From Sphingomonas sp. (GTDB taxonomy: Bacteria; Pseudomonadota; Alphaproteobacteria; Sphingomonadales; Sphingomonadaceae), in NCBI RefSeq assembly GCF_019635515.1, contig NZ_JAHBZI010000001.1, positions 310,001 to 374,000 on the forward strand: a stretch of DNA of 64,000 bases. The letters run 5' to 3'. The notes beneath the pieces were generated by a model. That model worked only from the letters and a program-made list of their open reading frames with translations, did not search any database and was not told the origin of the DNA. Positions 27,591 to 36,488 of the stretch are shown piece by piece. Position 1 is the stretch's first letter; every line of letters starts with the position of its first letter. A program made the translations under genes and the position numbers.

Positions 27591-28313
27591 ATGGCAAGCA
27601 AGGGACCGAAGAACGGCACGGTGAAAACCGCCGCCAAGCCGGCCGCGCGCAAGCCGGCGGCAGCCAAGGCAGTCGTTGCTGCGCCCAAGGTTGAGAAGGC
27701 CGTCCCGGCAGCTCCCGTCGAACCGCTTGCCGCGGTTGTCGAGGCGCTGCCCGAGCCGGCTCCGGCCGTGGCAGCAGCAACGCAGGAAGTCATCGAAACC
27801 ACCGAGACCGTCGAAGCCGCGATCGAGCCCGTTCAGGAGGCCATCGCCGAAACCGTCGCTCCGGCAACCACGAAAGTTGAGACCATGATCGAAGCAAACA
27901 CCCAGAAGGCCCAGGCCATGTTCGCCGATTTCAACGACCGCACCAAGGCTGCCGTCGAGAAGTCGACCAAGCTGATCGAAGAAGCCAACGACTTCGCCAA
28001 GGGCAATGTCGAAGCGATCGTCGAGTCGGGCAAGATCGCGGCCAAGGGCCTCGAGACGCTGGGCCAGGACGCCGCCGAGTATAGCCGCAAGTCGTTCGAG
28101 ACCGCGACCGCCGCGCTCAAGACCTTCGGCACCGTCAAGTCGCCGACCGAGTTCTTCAAGCTCCAGAGCGATTTCTTCCGCACCTCGTTCGACTCCTATG
28201 TCGCCGAAGCGTCGAAGAACACCGAAGCGATGATCAAGCTGGCCGGCGACGCCGCCCAGCCGCTGTCGAGCCGCTTCGCGGTCGCAGCCGAGAAGGTGAA
28301 GACCGCGGCGTAA
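27591..28313 (+). CDS. phaP: Phasin family protein
   Basis: This 240-residue protein should coat PHA granules. The N-terminal third is a Lys/Ala/Pro-rich low-complexity segment (KTAAKPAARKPAAAK, then Glu/Val/Ala-rich). The phasin domain covers about residues 100-235: amphipathic Ala-rich helices with KSPTEFFKLQSDFFRTSFDS, a characteristic phasin segment. The Lys/Ala-rich head resembles phasins that also touch DNA, which could tie granules to the nucleoid. It follows phaC and has its own TGC-rich promoter and terminator. Confidence 0.92.
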   Translation: MASKGPKNGTVKTAAKPAARKPAAAKAVVAAPKVEKAVPAAPVEPLAAVVEALPEPAPAVAAATQEVIETTETVEAAIEPVQEAIAETVAPATTKVETMIEANTQKAQAMFADFNDRTKAAVEKSTKLIEEANDFAKGNVEAIVESGKIAAKGLETLGQDAAEYSRKSFETATAALKTFGTVKSPTEFFKLQSDFFRTSFDSYVAEASKNTEAMIKLAGDAAQPLSSRFAVAAEKVKTAA

Positions 28314-28340
28314 GCCTGGCGCTTCGCTAACAGGTAGAGA

Positions 28341-28372
28341 GGGCGGTCACCCGAGAGGGTGGCCGCCCTTTT
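28341..28372 (+). terminator. Rho-independent terminator of the phasin gene
   Basis: A 12-bp stem (GGGCGGTCACCC / GGGTGGCCGCCC, one G-T pair) with a GAGA tetraloop is followed by TTTT, 27 nt after the phasin stop. Confidence 0.9.
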
Positions 28373-28385
28373 GCCGTCCCGGCTC

Positions 28386-28464
28386 GTCATCGCCGCGAAA
28401 GCGGGGACCCGGAGCCACGAACGACACCGCCTGTTACCCTGGATCCCCGCTTTCGCGGGGATGG
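28386..28464. repeat. REP-like palindrome pair
   Basis: Facing arms CGCGAAAGCGGGGACCCGGA and CTGGATCCCCGCTTTCGCGGG are about 30 nt apart, forming a large potential cruciform. It belongs to the same type as the elements at 20.2 and 31.2 kb and sits between the phasin terminator and clpS. Confidence 0.7.
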
Positions 28465-28525
28465 CGAGGGGAGGGTCGGTGCAAACCCTTGCCCTTCCCC
28501 ACCCGAACCCATATTTTCCAGCGCG

Positions 28526-28888
28526 ATGCACCACAGCACCGATTTCCAGATTCGCATGGCCGAGGATGGCGATGACGATCGCCGCGGCGACGGCCCTTCG
28601 GTCGGGCTCGCCACGCGAACCCGCACGCGCACCAAGCAGCCGACGCCGTATCGGGTGCTGATGCTCAACGACGATTACACGCCGATGGAGTTCGTGGTGC
28701 TGGTGCTCCAGCGCTTCTTCAAGATGGACATGGAGGCGGCCACCCGGGTGATGCTGGCGGTCCACCAGCGCGGCGTCGGGGTATGCGGGGTGTTCAGCTA
28801 CGAGGTCGCCGAGACCAAGGTCAGCCAGGTGATCGATTTCGCCCGGCAGAACCAGCACCCGCTGCAATGCACGATGGAAAAGGCCTGA
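28526..28888 (+). CDS. clpS: ATP-dependent Clp protease adaptor ClpS
   Basis: This 120-residue adaptor delivers N-degron substrates to ClpAP. After a variable, acidic N-terminal tail of about 35 residues come the core motifs [18 protein letters not shown] (N-end residue pocket with the NDD), [18 protein letters not shown] and the C-terminal [17 protein letters not shown] with the cis-acting histidine-containing region HQRGVGVCG. clpA is not adjacent. The gene ends 192 bp before the convergent Crp/Fnr gene. Confidence 0.95.
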   Translation: MHHSTDFQIRMAEDGDDDRRGDGPSVGLATRTRTRTKQPTPYRVLMLNDDYTPMEFVVLVLQRFFKMDMEAATRVMLAVHQRGVGVCGVFSYEVAETKVSQVIDFARQNQHPLQCTMEKA

Positions 28889-28994
28889 TCTGGCCGTTTC
28901 GGTCGCATCTACGGATATTACCGTAGCCGAAAGAACCCTGCGCATCCGCTAGGACAAGCATGTTCCTGAGGCCGGGGGGTAGTAGGGAACGGCG

Positions 28995-29053
28995 CCGGGC
29001 GGCGTTGAACTCCCTCGTAAACCGCCGCCCGGCCGCCGCTTTGTCGAAGCGGC
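28995..29053. terminator. Two strong hairpins between convergent clpS and Crp/Fnr genes
   Basis: The first has 10-bp arms (CCGGGCGGCG / CGCCGCCCGG) around an 18-nt loop at 28995-29032. The second has 7-bp arms (GCCGCTT / AAGCGGC) around a 5-nt loop at 29035-29053. Neither has a long T-run, so function as terminators is inferred from position between convergent genes. Confidence 0.45.
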
Positions 29054-29079
29054 AATTCCGGAAAGTCAGCTCGGCCCGG

Positions 29080-29814
29080 TCAATTGGGCTTGGGCAGCCA
29101 GTTGAGGCTGAGCCCCTCATAGCGATTGACGTAATTGGCGGCGCGGCCGAGCGCGCGCTCGTCGAGCAATGTCACGCGGCCGCCTTCGCGGGCGATCATC
29201 TTCTCTTCCTCGAGCTGGCGCAGCATCCGGTTGACATGGACCGCGGTGAGCCCGGTGGCGTCGCCGATCTCCTCCTGGGTCAGCCCGAGCGCGAAGACAT
29301 TGGCGATGCTCTTGTCGGTGGCGCGAAGACGGTTGCGCAGTTCGAGCAGCAAGGCGGCGACACGCGCCTTGGCGCTGGTGCGCCCCAGCGCGGCGAGCCG
29401 GTCGGTCAGGGCGACGCGCTCGATCTGCGAATAGACCAGCACCATCGCGGCGAGGCGGGGATGCGCGACCATCATCTCGGCGAGCGCGGTGCGGTCGAAC
29501 GGACTGACCACGCAGTCCGACAGCGCCGCCAGCGTCTCGGGCGCTTCGCTGTAGATCGCGGAGGAGATACCGAGCATGTCGCCGGGAAACAGGAAGCGCA
29601 GGATCTGGCGGCTGCCGTCGTCGAGCAGCACATAGCTCATCATCAGCCCCTTGCGGAGGATGAACAGCTCGCCACACGCTTCATTCTCGCGCTGCAACAC
29701 CGCCCCGCGGCGCAGGGGCCGCTGGCGTTCTTCCAATTTTTCGAGCGCGTCCCGTTCGACTTCCGTCAGATCGACAAGCTCGCTCAATACTTCGGCAAAG
29801 CAACTACCGGACAC
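29080..29814 (-). CDS. Crp/Fnr-family transcriptional regulator
   Basis: This 244-residue protein has an N-terminal cyclic-nucleotide-binding fold (RRGAVLQRENEACGELFIL, ILRFLFPGDMLG) and a C-terminal winged helix with recognition region LTQEEIGDATGLTAVHVNRM. The four-cysteine iron-sulfur motif of FNR is not seen, nor a convincing cAMP phosphate-binding cassette, so the signal is unknown. The GTG at 29812-29814 was chosen because GGGGGAGAAG lies at suitable distance; an upstream in-frame TTG would add 23 atypical residues. It diverges from murA with about 125 bp between, which holds CACTGCACTGC-like repeats. Confidence 0.88.
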   Translation of the reverse strand: MSGSCFAEVLSELVDLTEVERDALEKLEERQRPLRRGAVLQRENEACGELFILRKGLMMSYVLLDDGSRQILRFLFPGDMLGISSAIYSEAPETLAALSDCVVSPFDRTALAEMMVAHPRLAAMVLVYSQIERVALTDRLAALGRTSAKARVAALLLELRNRLRATDKSIANVFALGLTQEEIGDATGLTAVHVNRMLRQLEEEKMIAREGGRVTLLDERALGRAANYVNRYEGLSLNWLPKPN

Positions 29815-29938
29815 GCGTTCACTTCTCCCCCACCGGCACACCGTGAAGCAGTGCAGTGGAATCAATGCATTAAAGTCGATCAAGCGGTGTAAATTGCACC
29901 ATGCTTGCCTGACGCGGTCCAGCGGCTAGAAGTCCGCA

Positions 29939-31225
29939 ATGGACCGAATCCTCATCCGGGGCGGAAACCGCCTCGCAGGCCAGATCCCGATCTCCGGGGC
30001 AAAAAACGCCGCACTGACGCTGATGCCGTGCGCGCTGTTAACCGACGAACCCTTAACCTTGCGCAACCTGCCCAGGCTCGCGGACGTCGACAGCTTCGGG
30101 CATCTGCTCAACGAGCTTGGCGCATCGACCGCGATCGAGGGCACGCGCCCCAGCGATTTCGGGCGGGTGATGACGATGCGCGCCGGGCGGCTGACCTCGA
30201 CGGTCGCGCCCTATGATATCGTCCGCAAGATGCGCGCCTCGATCCTCGTGCTGGGGCCGCTGCTCGGCCGCGCCGGCGAGGCGACGGTGTCGCTGCCCGG
30301 CGGCTGCGCGATCGGCAATCGCCCGATCGACCTGCATCTGAAGGCGCTGGAGGCGATCGGCGCCGAGATCGAAGTCGCCGCCGGCTACGTGAAGGCGAGC
30401 GCGCCGAAGGGCGGGCGGCTGTCGGGCGGGCGCTATCGCTTCCCCGTGGTCTCGGTCGGCGCGACCGAGAATGTGCTGATGGCGGCGGTGATGGCCAGGG
30501 GCGCCACCGTGCTGGAAAATGCCGCGCGCGAACCCGAGATCGTCGATCTGTGCAACCTGCTGGTGGCGATGGGCGCGTCGATCGACGGCATCGGCAGCGA
30601 GACGCTGACCATCGAGGGCAAGGACCGGCTGCACGGCGCGACCTACAAGGTGATGCCCGACCGCATCGAAGCGGGCAGCTATGCCTGCGCGGCGGCGATC
30701 ACCGGCGGCGATGTCGAGCTGATCGGCGCGGCGGCGGACGACATGCGCGCGACGCTCGACGCGCTGGTCGAGGCCGGGGTTACGGTCGAGGAGAAGAGGA
30801 ACGGCATCCGCATTGCCGCCAGCGGTCCGCTCAAGCCGCTGACGCTGAGCACCGCGCCGTTCCCGGGCTTCGCCACCGATATGCAGGCGCAGTTCATGGC
30901 GATGCAGTTGATGGCCGAAGGTGCGAGCGTCTTCACCGAGACGATCTTCGAGAACCGCTACATGCACGTGCCCGAGCTGGCGCGGATGGGCGCGAATATC
31001 GATGTGCGCGGGCGCACGGCGGTGGTGCACGGCGTCGAGCGGCTGACCGGCGCGCCGGTGATGGCGACCGATCTGCGCGCGTCGATGAGCCTGATCATCG
31101 CCGGGCTGATGGCCGGGGGCGAGACCCAGGTGAACCGGGTCTATCACCTCGATCGCGGCTATGAGCGGCTCGAGGAAAAGCTCCAGGCGGTGGGCGCGGA
31201 TATCGAGCGGGTTGGCGACGGGTAA
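29939..31225 (+). CDS. murA: UDP-N-acetylglucosamine 1-carboxyvinyltransferase
   Basis: This 428-residue cytoplasmic enzyme transfers enolpyruvate to UDP-GlcNAc, the first committed step of peptidoglycan synthesis. The fosfomycin-target cysteine is present ([18 protein letters not shown], Cys123), so the enzyme should be fosfomycin-sensitive. [19 protein letters not shown] at the N-terminus and [10 protein letters not shown] are family hallmarks. Length and start are normal. It is separated from the next gene by a REP-like element. Confidence 0.96.
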   Translation: MDRILIRGGNRLAGQIPISGAKNAALTLMPCALLTDEPLTLRNLPRLADVDSFGHLLNELGASTAIEGTRPSDFGRVMTMRAGRLTSTVAPYDIVRKMRASILVLGPLLGRAGEATVSLPGGCAIGNRPIDLHLKALEAIGAEIEVAAGYVKASAPKGGRLSGGRYRFPVVSVGATENVLMAAVMARGATVLENAAREPEIVDLCNLLVAMGASIDGIGSETLTIEGKDRLHGATYKVMPDRIEAGSYACAAAITGGDVELIGAAADDMRATLDALVEAGVTVEEKRNGIRIAASGPLKPLTLSTAPFPGFATDMQAQFMAMQLMAEGASVFTETIFENRYMHVPELARMGANIDVRGRTAVVHGVERLTGAPVMATDLRASMSLIIAGLMAGGETQVNRVYHLDRGYERLEEKLQAVGADIERVGDG

Positions 31226-31236
31226 AACCCCCTTTT

Positions 31237-31313
31237 CGTCATCCCCGTGAAAGCGGGACCCAGAGCCGGGAAGCGCGGCGCCGGGTACCCCGGGTTCCCG
31301 CTCTCGCGAGAAG
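31237..31313. repeat. REP-like palindrome pair
   Basis: Facing arms CATCCCCGTGAAAGCGGGACC and GGGTTCCCGCTCTCGCGAG lie about 30 nt apart around a GC-rich centre (GGCGCCGGGTACCCCGGG). The arms are more degenerate than the copy at 28.4 kb. It follows murA by 11 nt. Confidence 0.6.
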
Positions 31314-31394
31314 AACCATGGCGAGGGAAACACCGAGCTGGACGATCGCCGCGACGCCGAGAAAGCGGCGGCATCCCGCTTGAATATGCGCCAT
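31239..31394 (-). CDS. Possible small membrane peptide, 3' end inside the REP-like element
   Basis: An open frame of 51 residues starts MAHIQAGCRRFLGVAAIVQL and continues GVSLAMVLLAR, one convincing transmembrane helix. GGGAG precedes the ATG by about 9 nt. From residue 33 on it is Arg/Gly-rich and encoded by the palindromic repeat, so this may be the head of a small membrane protein whose tail was replaced. I do not recognise it and give it low confidence. Confidence 0.25.
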   Translation of the reverse strand: MAHIQAGCRRFLGVAAIVQLGVSLAMVLLARAGTRGTRRRASRLWVPLSRG

Positions 31395-31501
31395 GCGCGT
31401 CTCTCTCCCGTCGGTCTCCCGCACGCCATCAGCGCGATGCCTGCGGCAAAGGACTTTTCGCTCGGCTCGACTGGGGAACGGAAAGCTGATCTACGACCGG
31501 C

Positions 31502-32266
31502 ATGGCCGATCTGATCCTGCCGGGCGGCCTGTCGGTCGCTCTCGATGCCTCGGGCAATTGGGAAAAGGTGATCCTCGCGACAGGCCCCGGATCCGCAAAT
31601 GAGCTGGCGTTTTGCGCGCCCGGCGAAGCGCTTCGCGACGCGCTGATGGTGAACGATGGGGTGGTGGTGATCGCGAACGCGACACCGCTGGGTCCCGCAG
31701 TATGTGGGTGCGGCGGCACGCCGGGCTTCAGCAATGTGCTGACGCTTTCGGGCTGGAGGTTTCAGATACGCCCCGGCGTGAAGCAGTGTTTGATGATCAG
31801 CAAGTCGAAGAAGGGAGCGTTATGGACTCCCGATGGCGTCGGCCTTTTGTCCGATCCTTCGCAATGGACGCAAGCGGCTGTTTTCTCGGCCGCCGAGCCC
31901 GCGTCAATCGCCGCGCTCGTCGGTCGCATCGACGCCGCGCTCGTCGGTCGCATCGACAGCGTCTTTCGAGACGCGCACAGCAAGCGTACCGACCCCTATC
32001 ATGCCCATTTCAACGACGTTGCGACCAATCCCGACTGGACCGGCATCCTGATCCTGAGTCCGTCTATTCTGTCAGCCGGGTGCGCTCATCATCTCGGCGT
32101 CACCCTGAGCACGATCGACCCCGCGGCCTCCGGCGCATCCGTCTCATCGATTTTTGGCTATATCGACGATGTCGATGGGCCAGGTGGCTTCCGGGTGCTG
32201 TTCCAGAACAGTGCCGTGCAGGCCTTCGCTTTCGTACCGGCCGATATGGTCAGCGCTTCTCCTTGA
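31502..32266 (+). CDS. Hypothetical protein with an internal 8-residue tandem duplication
   Basis: I do not recognise this 254-residue protein. It has no signal peptide or transmembrane segment. The first 100 residues are rich in Gly and hydrophobic residues with a CGCGG cluster (AVCGCGGTPGF). Residues 137-152 are a perfect duplication of AALVGRID, encoded by a 24-nt tandem repeat. The C-terminal half (DPYHAHFNDVATNPDWTGIL) looks globular. No ribosome-binding site is obvious. Its 3' end overlaps the convergent GH9 gene by 17 nt. Codon use is slightly less GC-biased than that of neighbours, and flanking repeats are consistent with an acquired insert. Confidence 0.6.
   Translation: MADLILPGGLSVALDASGNWEKVILATGPGSANELAFCAPGEALRDALMVNDGVVVIANATPLGPAVCGCGGTPGFSNVLTLSGWRFQIRPGVKQCLMISKSKKGALWTPDGVGLLSDPSQWTQAAVFSAAEPASIAALVGRIDAALVGRIDSVFRDAHSKRTDPYHAHFNDVATNPDWTGILILSPSILSAGCAHHLGVTLSTIDPAASGASVSSIFGYIDDVDGPGGFRVLFQNSAVQAFAFVPADMVSASP
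31910..31957 (+). repeat. Perfect 24-nt tandem duplication inside the hypothetical gene
   Basis: The unit GCCGCGCTCGTCGGTCGCAT plus CGAC occurs twice in direct succession, 31910-31933 and 31934-31957, with no mismatch. It adds eight residues in frame. Perfect identity suggests a recent slippage event or a variable-number locus. Confidence 0.9.
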
Positions 32267-34760
32267 GCAAGTCGATACCGGCATGGACCAGCGCGATATA
32301 GCTCGGGCTCATGTTCACGACATATTCGTTCTCGCCCCAGAAGAACGGCCAATGTTCGCTGTTCTCGGGGAAGTCGGGCTTGAGGATCAGTGCGCCGGGC
32401 ACCACGCCGCCGGCAATGAACGAGAAATCGGCACGGTTGCTGCCGTACGCGACTTCTTTGGAGACGGTGCCGACGCCCGAGACGAACGAGATGTCCGATC
32501 CCGGATGCGTGCCGTGGAGATAATCGAGCGCGGCGAATACGCGGCTGCCGTCGCTGATCGCCGGGAAGGCCTTGTGCACCGCATAGTCGGTGAGGCCGGT
32601 CTGGATCACCGCGCCATTGCCCGCCCAGCCGCCTTCGGTGATCGGCACGCCATAGGGGTTGCCGGGCGCGGGCTGGGCCTGCCATTGCCTCGCCGCCGCC
32701 TCGACCGCGGCGCGGTACGAGGGCGGCATCTCGGGCAGCGCCTGGATCGCGGTGGTCGCGTAGAAGCCGAAGCGCTTCGACACTTCCGGCCACAGCGCCT
32801 CGATCCGCGCGGCGTATTTCCTGTCGCGGGTGGTGGTCAGCAATTCGACCGCGGCGGTGAATTCCTCGCCGGGCAGCCAGCCGCCGGTGGTGTTGCCATG
32901 GCTGAAGGTGTTGGGGGCGTGACCCTGTTCCTCGTCCCATACGCCCGTCGCCAGCTTCAGCGCCTTGGCCGCGAGCGCATCGTCATGGCCCTTGAGTGCC
33001 CGGCTCGCCGCCGCCAGCGCCGCCGCCGAGCCATAGTTGAGTGCGGAGGATTTGCTGGTGAACACCCAGCGATCGTCGGGCGTGCCGCTCTTGCCGTCGC
33101 GCCGCTCGCCGCGCTTGAGGCTGGGATCATAGACCAGCCCGTCGGTTTTGGAGGCGGCATCGCCGAGATGGGTGTATTGCGCGACATCGGGCTCGACCAC
33201 GCCGTGCACCGCATAGCCGACCGCATCATACATCGAGGCGAGATAGAGCACCCCATGCTTGATCTGCTGGAGCAGATCGGGCGCCCCGTCGGGGACGTGC
33301 ATCTCGGCATGGCGCAGATCCCAATCGACCAGGGTCTGGTCGCGCGCCGGGCGGTGCCGCTCCCAGATATCGACGAGGCTGCGGATCACGGCATATTGCG
33401 TCTGGGTGCGGATGTCGAAGTCGCCGGCGTCGAGCCAGCCGCCGACGTTGAGGCCGGGAATATGCTCGCCGGGCGCGAACCGCGTGTCGGTGGTCGGGCC
33501 CTGCGCGTAGAGATCGATATGCTCGTGGTTGACCGGCGCCTGGCGGGCATCGTCGCGGTGGCTGTCGCCGTGCCAGACGCGATAGGCTTCGTTTACCGCC
33601 ATGTGGTCCATCTGGACGGGCAGGTAGACGTCGAGGCTCGGGTGCCAGGCCTTGTCATAGACGTCGGCGGCGATGCGGAACGGCGCGGTGCGCTTGCCGG
33701 CATATTCGAGCATGTAGATGCCGGGCGCGCGGACCGCGCTGAAATCGAAGCTACGATACCGATAGCGCAGATATTTGCCCCATTCGGGGGCGGGGCTGGC
33801 CAGCGCCTCGATCATCTCGCCCTTGTCGGTCACGCGCAGCAGCCGCGCGGTATCGGCGCCGGGGTCGTTGGCGTCGAGCTCGATCACCGCGCGCTTGGCC
33901 TGACCCGGCGCATAGCCGAGCTGCGAATGACCGATCACGGGCGCGCGCTTCCAGCCCGCCACGCTGTTCGGGGTCACGCTCCATTCGAGGACCCGGCCGG
34001 TCTTGCCCGCCGGGATCAGGGTACGCGCGACGAACCAGCCATTCTGCGCCTGGTCGCGGCCGTCATAGAGCCGCACCCCCGCGCTCGAGGCGATCGTCAC
34101 CCGCCGCGCCGGATCCTCGGGCGCCAGCACCAGCGATTTGCCGCTCGCGAAGGGCAAGGGCTCGGCGCCCGGCCCGATATCGCGCCCGCTCGCGGCGTTG
34201 CGCTCGCCGCCGGCGACCATGTCGCTTGCGGGGTGCAGCGGGAATGTGCCGCTGGCGCCGTCGGTCATCCAGCTCTTGTGGAAGAAGGCCGCCGGCAGGA
34301 ATTCCAGGTTCAGCCCGGCCTTGCCCGCCAGCGCCGCGGGCAGCGGGGCATCGAGGATCACCGCCAGCACCACCGATCCGCCCCGCCGTTCGGCGCGGAT
34401 GCGGTACCGGAATTCATGCTCGGGATATTCGAGCAGCACCTCGATCGCGCCGGTGCTGGCGTCGACGTCACGCTTCACCATCCGCCCGATCGGATCCCAT
34501 TGGCCGGGCGTGGCGGAGAGGCGGACATCGCCGTTGGTGGCGATGCGCTCGCCCTGCTGGATGATCTCGACGCCGCTGATCTTGGCGTCCGCGAACAGCC
34601 CGTCATACCAGTTGGAGAAGACCAGCAGATTGGCGCCGTCGGCTTCGAAATAGCCGGCTTGGTTGAGCCGGAGGTCCTGCGCCGTGGCGGGCAGCGCGGT
34701 GCCCGCCAGCAGGCACGCGCAGATCAGTCGGAACGCCTTGGCTTTCACATCGCTCTCCAT
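32250..34760 (-). CDS. Glycoside hydrolase family 9 protein (cellulase/cellodextrinase type)
   Basis: This 836-residue exported enzyme probably cleaves beta-1,4-glucans or their oligomers. A signal peptide (ICACLLAGTALPATAQ) is followed by an extended N-terminal region of beta-sandwich type, including an Ig-like CelD_N-type domain before the catalytic domain. The catalytic domain starts at about residue 375. It contains GGWLDAGDFD, the DAGD nucleophile/base motif of GH9, and ends with WGENEYVVNMSPSY, matching the general-acid glutamate region. The large N-terminal part (about 280 residues) before the Ig-like domain is unusual. It diverges from an MFS transporter around a LacI-type operator. 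Confidence 0.88.
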   Translation of the reverse strand: MESDVKAKAFRLICACLLAGTALPATAQDLRLNQAGYFEADGANLLVFSNWYDGLFADAKISGVEIIQQGERIATNGDVRLSATPGQWDPIGRMVKRDVDASTGAIEVLLEYPEHEFRYRIRAERRGGSVVLAVILDAPLPAALAGKAGLNLEFLPAAFFHKSWMTDGASGTFPLHPASDMVAGGERNAASGRDIGPGAEPLPFASGKSLVLAPEDPARRVTIASSAGVRLYDGRDQAQNGWFVARTLIPAGKTGRVLEWSVTPNSVAGWKRAPVIGHSQLGYAPGQAKRAVIELDANDPGADTARLLRVTDKGEMIEALASPAPEWGKYLRYRYRSFDFSAVRAPGIYMLEYAGKRTAPFRIAADVYDKAWHPSLDVYLPVQMDHMAVNEAYRVWHGDSHRDDARQAPVNHEHIDLYAQGPTTDTRFAPGEHIPGLNVGGWLDAGDFDIRTQTQYAVIRSLVDIWERHRPARDQTLVDWDLRHAEMHVPDGAPDLLQQIKHGVLYLASMYDAVGYAVHGVVEPDVAQYTHLGDAASKTDGLVYDPSLKRGERRDGKSGTPDDRWVFTSKSSALNYGSAAALAAASRALKGHDDALAAKALKLATGVWDEEQGHAPNTFSHGNTTGGWLPGEEFTAAVELLTTTRDRKYAARIEALWPEVSKRFGFYATTAIQALPEMPPSYRAAVEAAARQWQAQPAPGNPYGVPITEGGWAGNGAVIQTGLTDYAVHKAFPAISDGSRVFAALDYLHGTHPGSDISFVSGVGTVSKEVAYGSNRADFSFIAGGVVPGALILKPDFPENSEHWPFFWGENEYVVNMSPSYIALVHAGIDLLKEKR

Positions 34761-34785
34761 CGTGGCAGGTTGGTTCCCGCATTAC

Positions 34786-34797
34786 GTTAGCGCTAAC
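34786..34797. promoter_or_regulatory. LacI-family-type operator GTTAGCGCTAAC
   Basis: A perfect 12-bp palindrome with the central CG typical of LacI-family regulators lies 26 bp before the GH9 start and 36 bp before the MFS start. In context it reads TGTTAGCGCTAACGT on the GH9 strand. It is placed to control both genes as a sugar-responsive switch. No LacI gene is in the window, so the regulator must be elsewhere. Confidence 0.6.
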
Positions 34798-34833
34798 ACA
34801 AGCGTGGCGGCGGGCAAAGCGGGGGGCTGGGAA

Positions 34834-36399
34834 ATGACGGGAGCATTGGCGGATCGGCGCGGCGCCTGGGCGTTCGCGCTCGGTTGCGTGTGCGTCACCA
34901 TCGGCGTGCTGATGCACATTCCGATGTTCCTGATGGGGCGCGACATGCATTTCATGCTCGCCGGCATGGCGATGGGCTGGGACATGATCCTCGGTATGGC
35001 GCTGATCGTCGGCGGCGCGCTGATCGCGGCCTATGGCCTGCTGCCGCGGAATCTCGCCGCGCAGCGTGCCGCCAGCGCCGGCATCACCGTCGCCGCGCCC
35101 GAGGATGCGCAACTGGGGCCGGCGCATTGGGGGTTGATGGCGGTGCTGGTCGTCGCCCTGGTCATCGACACGATGAAGCCCGCTGCGCTGGGCTTCACCA
35201 TCGACGGGATGAAGCACGAATATATGGTCGATCAGTCGGTCGCCTCGCTGGTGCCGTTCTTCGCGCTGGTCGGCACCGTCACCGGATCGATCCTGTGGGG
35301 TGTGCTCGCCGACATCTATGGCCGCAAGGCGACGATCCTGCTGTCGGCGGTGATGTTCGTCGGCACCTCGATCTGCGGAGCGATGCCGTCGCTCTACTGG
35401 AATATCGGCATGTGCTTCATGATGGGCGCGGCGGCCGGCGGCATGCTGCCCGTCACCTATGCGCTGCTCGCCGAGATGATGCCGAGCAAGCATCGCGGCT
35501 GGAGCCTGGTGCTGGTCGGCGGGCTCGGCGCGGGCGGCGGCTATCTCGCCGCGAGCGGTGCGGCGACCTATCTCGTTCCGATCCTCAGCTGGCGGGTGCT
35601 GTGGCTGCTCAACCTGCCGACTGGGCTCGCGCTGGTGCTGCTCGGGGTGTTCATCCCCGAAAGCGCCAAGTTCCTGCTCGCGCGCGGCCGGGCCGCCGAG
35701 GCGCGGAAGGTGATGGCGAAGTTTGGCGCGGTAGTGCGCGAGACCGAAGCGCCGGCAGCGGCATCCGGTCGCCCGCACGGGGCCCTCAAGGGCATGCACC
35801 TCTATGGCAAGCTCACCGCGCTTTCGATCACCGCGCTGAGCTGGGGCTTCGTCAATTTCGGGCTGCTGTTGTGGCTGCCGGCGCATCTGCGCGACAAGGG
35901 CTATGCGCTCGAAGTCGCCAATGGCCTGCTCGCCAAATCGGCGCTGATCGCCATCCCGATGGCCTTCGCCTGCGCGCTGATCTATTCGCTGTGGAGCACC
36001 AAATGGTCTTTGGTCTCGGCGATCGGCATTCTCGCGCTGGGGCTGCTGGGGGTGCTGCGGCTGGAGCTGTTCGGCGGCGGCGATCCGGTGCTTCCCTTCG
36101 CGCTGCTGATCGTCGGCATCAACGGGATCATCGCGATCGTGCTGCCCTACACCGCCGAGAGCTTTCCCTTGCGCGTGCGCGGGCGCGCCACCGGCTGGGT
36201 GGCGGCGTGCACCAAGGGAGGCGGGGTGATCGCGCAGGGCCTGTCGATCACCCGGCTGGTGCCGCCGATCGGCATCGTCGCCGGGGCGGTGGTGGTGCCG
36301 GTGGCGGCGGCGCTGATCCTCGTCGCCTGGTTCGGCCGCGAGACGCGCGGCGGCGACCTGCGCCTGCTCGACGACGCGCTGGATGAACCGCTCGTCTGA
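34834..36399 (+). CDS. MFS transporter, probable sugar or organic-acid importer
   Basis: This 521-residue protein has 12 or more transmembrane helices. The MFS loop motif is present (GVLADIYGRKATIL) and a second GYLAASGAATYL segment. An extra pair of N-terminal helices (LMHIPMFLMGRDMHFMLAGM) precedes the normal fold. The AAHS/SHS-like pattern (ESFPLRVRGRATGW) fits carboxylate or sugar carriers. Its divergence from GH9 across a shared operator suggests uptake of the GH9 product. The ATG at 34834 was chosen since the upstream in-frame sequence crosses the operator. Confidence 0.85.
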   Translation: MTGALADRRGAWAFALGCVCVTIGVLMHIPMFLMGRDMHFMLAGMAMGWDMILGMALIVGGALIAAYGLLPRNLAAQRAASAGITVAAPEDAQLGPAHWGLMAVLVVALVIDTMKPAALGFTIDGMKHEYMVDQSVASLVPFFALVGTVTGSILWGVLADIYGRKATILLSAVMFVGTSICGAMPSLYWNIGMCFMMGAAAGGMLPVTYALLAEMMPSKHRGWSLVLVGGLGAGGGYLAASGAATYLVPILSWRVLWLLNLPTGLALVLLGVFIPESAKFLLARGRAAEARKVMAKFGAVVRETEAPAAASGRPHGALKGMHLYGKLTALSITALSWGFVNFGLLLWLPAHLRDKGYALEVANGLLAKSALIAIPMAFACALIYSLWSTKWSLVSAIGILALGLLGVLRLELFGGGDPVLPFALLIVGINGIIAIVLPYTAESFPLRVRGRATGWVAACTKGGGVIAQGLSITRLVPPIGIVAGAVVVPVAAALILVAWFGRETRGGDLRLLDDALDEPLV

Positions 36400-36488
36400 A
36401 AATCGCCTGATCCACGTTAGTTAGCCGCGCGGAGGCGGAACGCGCAGGGTGTTGCCGGGTTGGTGGCTCAGAACTGGAGAGCGACCCG

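Noticed and set aside
28889..29079. Structured small RNA between clpS and the Crp/Fnr gene
   Set aside because: Two strong hairpins are present, but no promoter or T-run supports an independent transcript; listed as hairpins only.
32154..34790. Very long plus-strand open frame (878 codons) opposite the GH9 gene
   Set aside because: It is antisense to a clear GH9 protein, has His/Arg/Asp-rich composition typical of antisense frames in GC-rich DNA and no domain.
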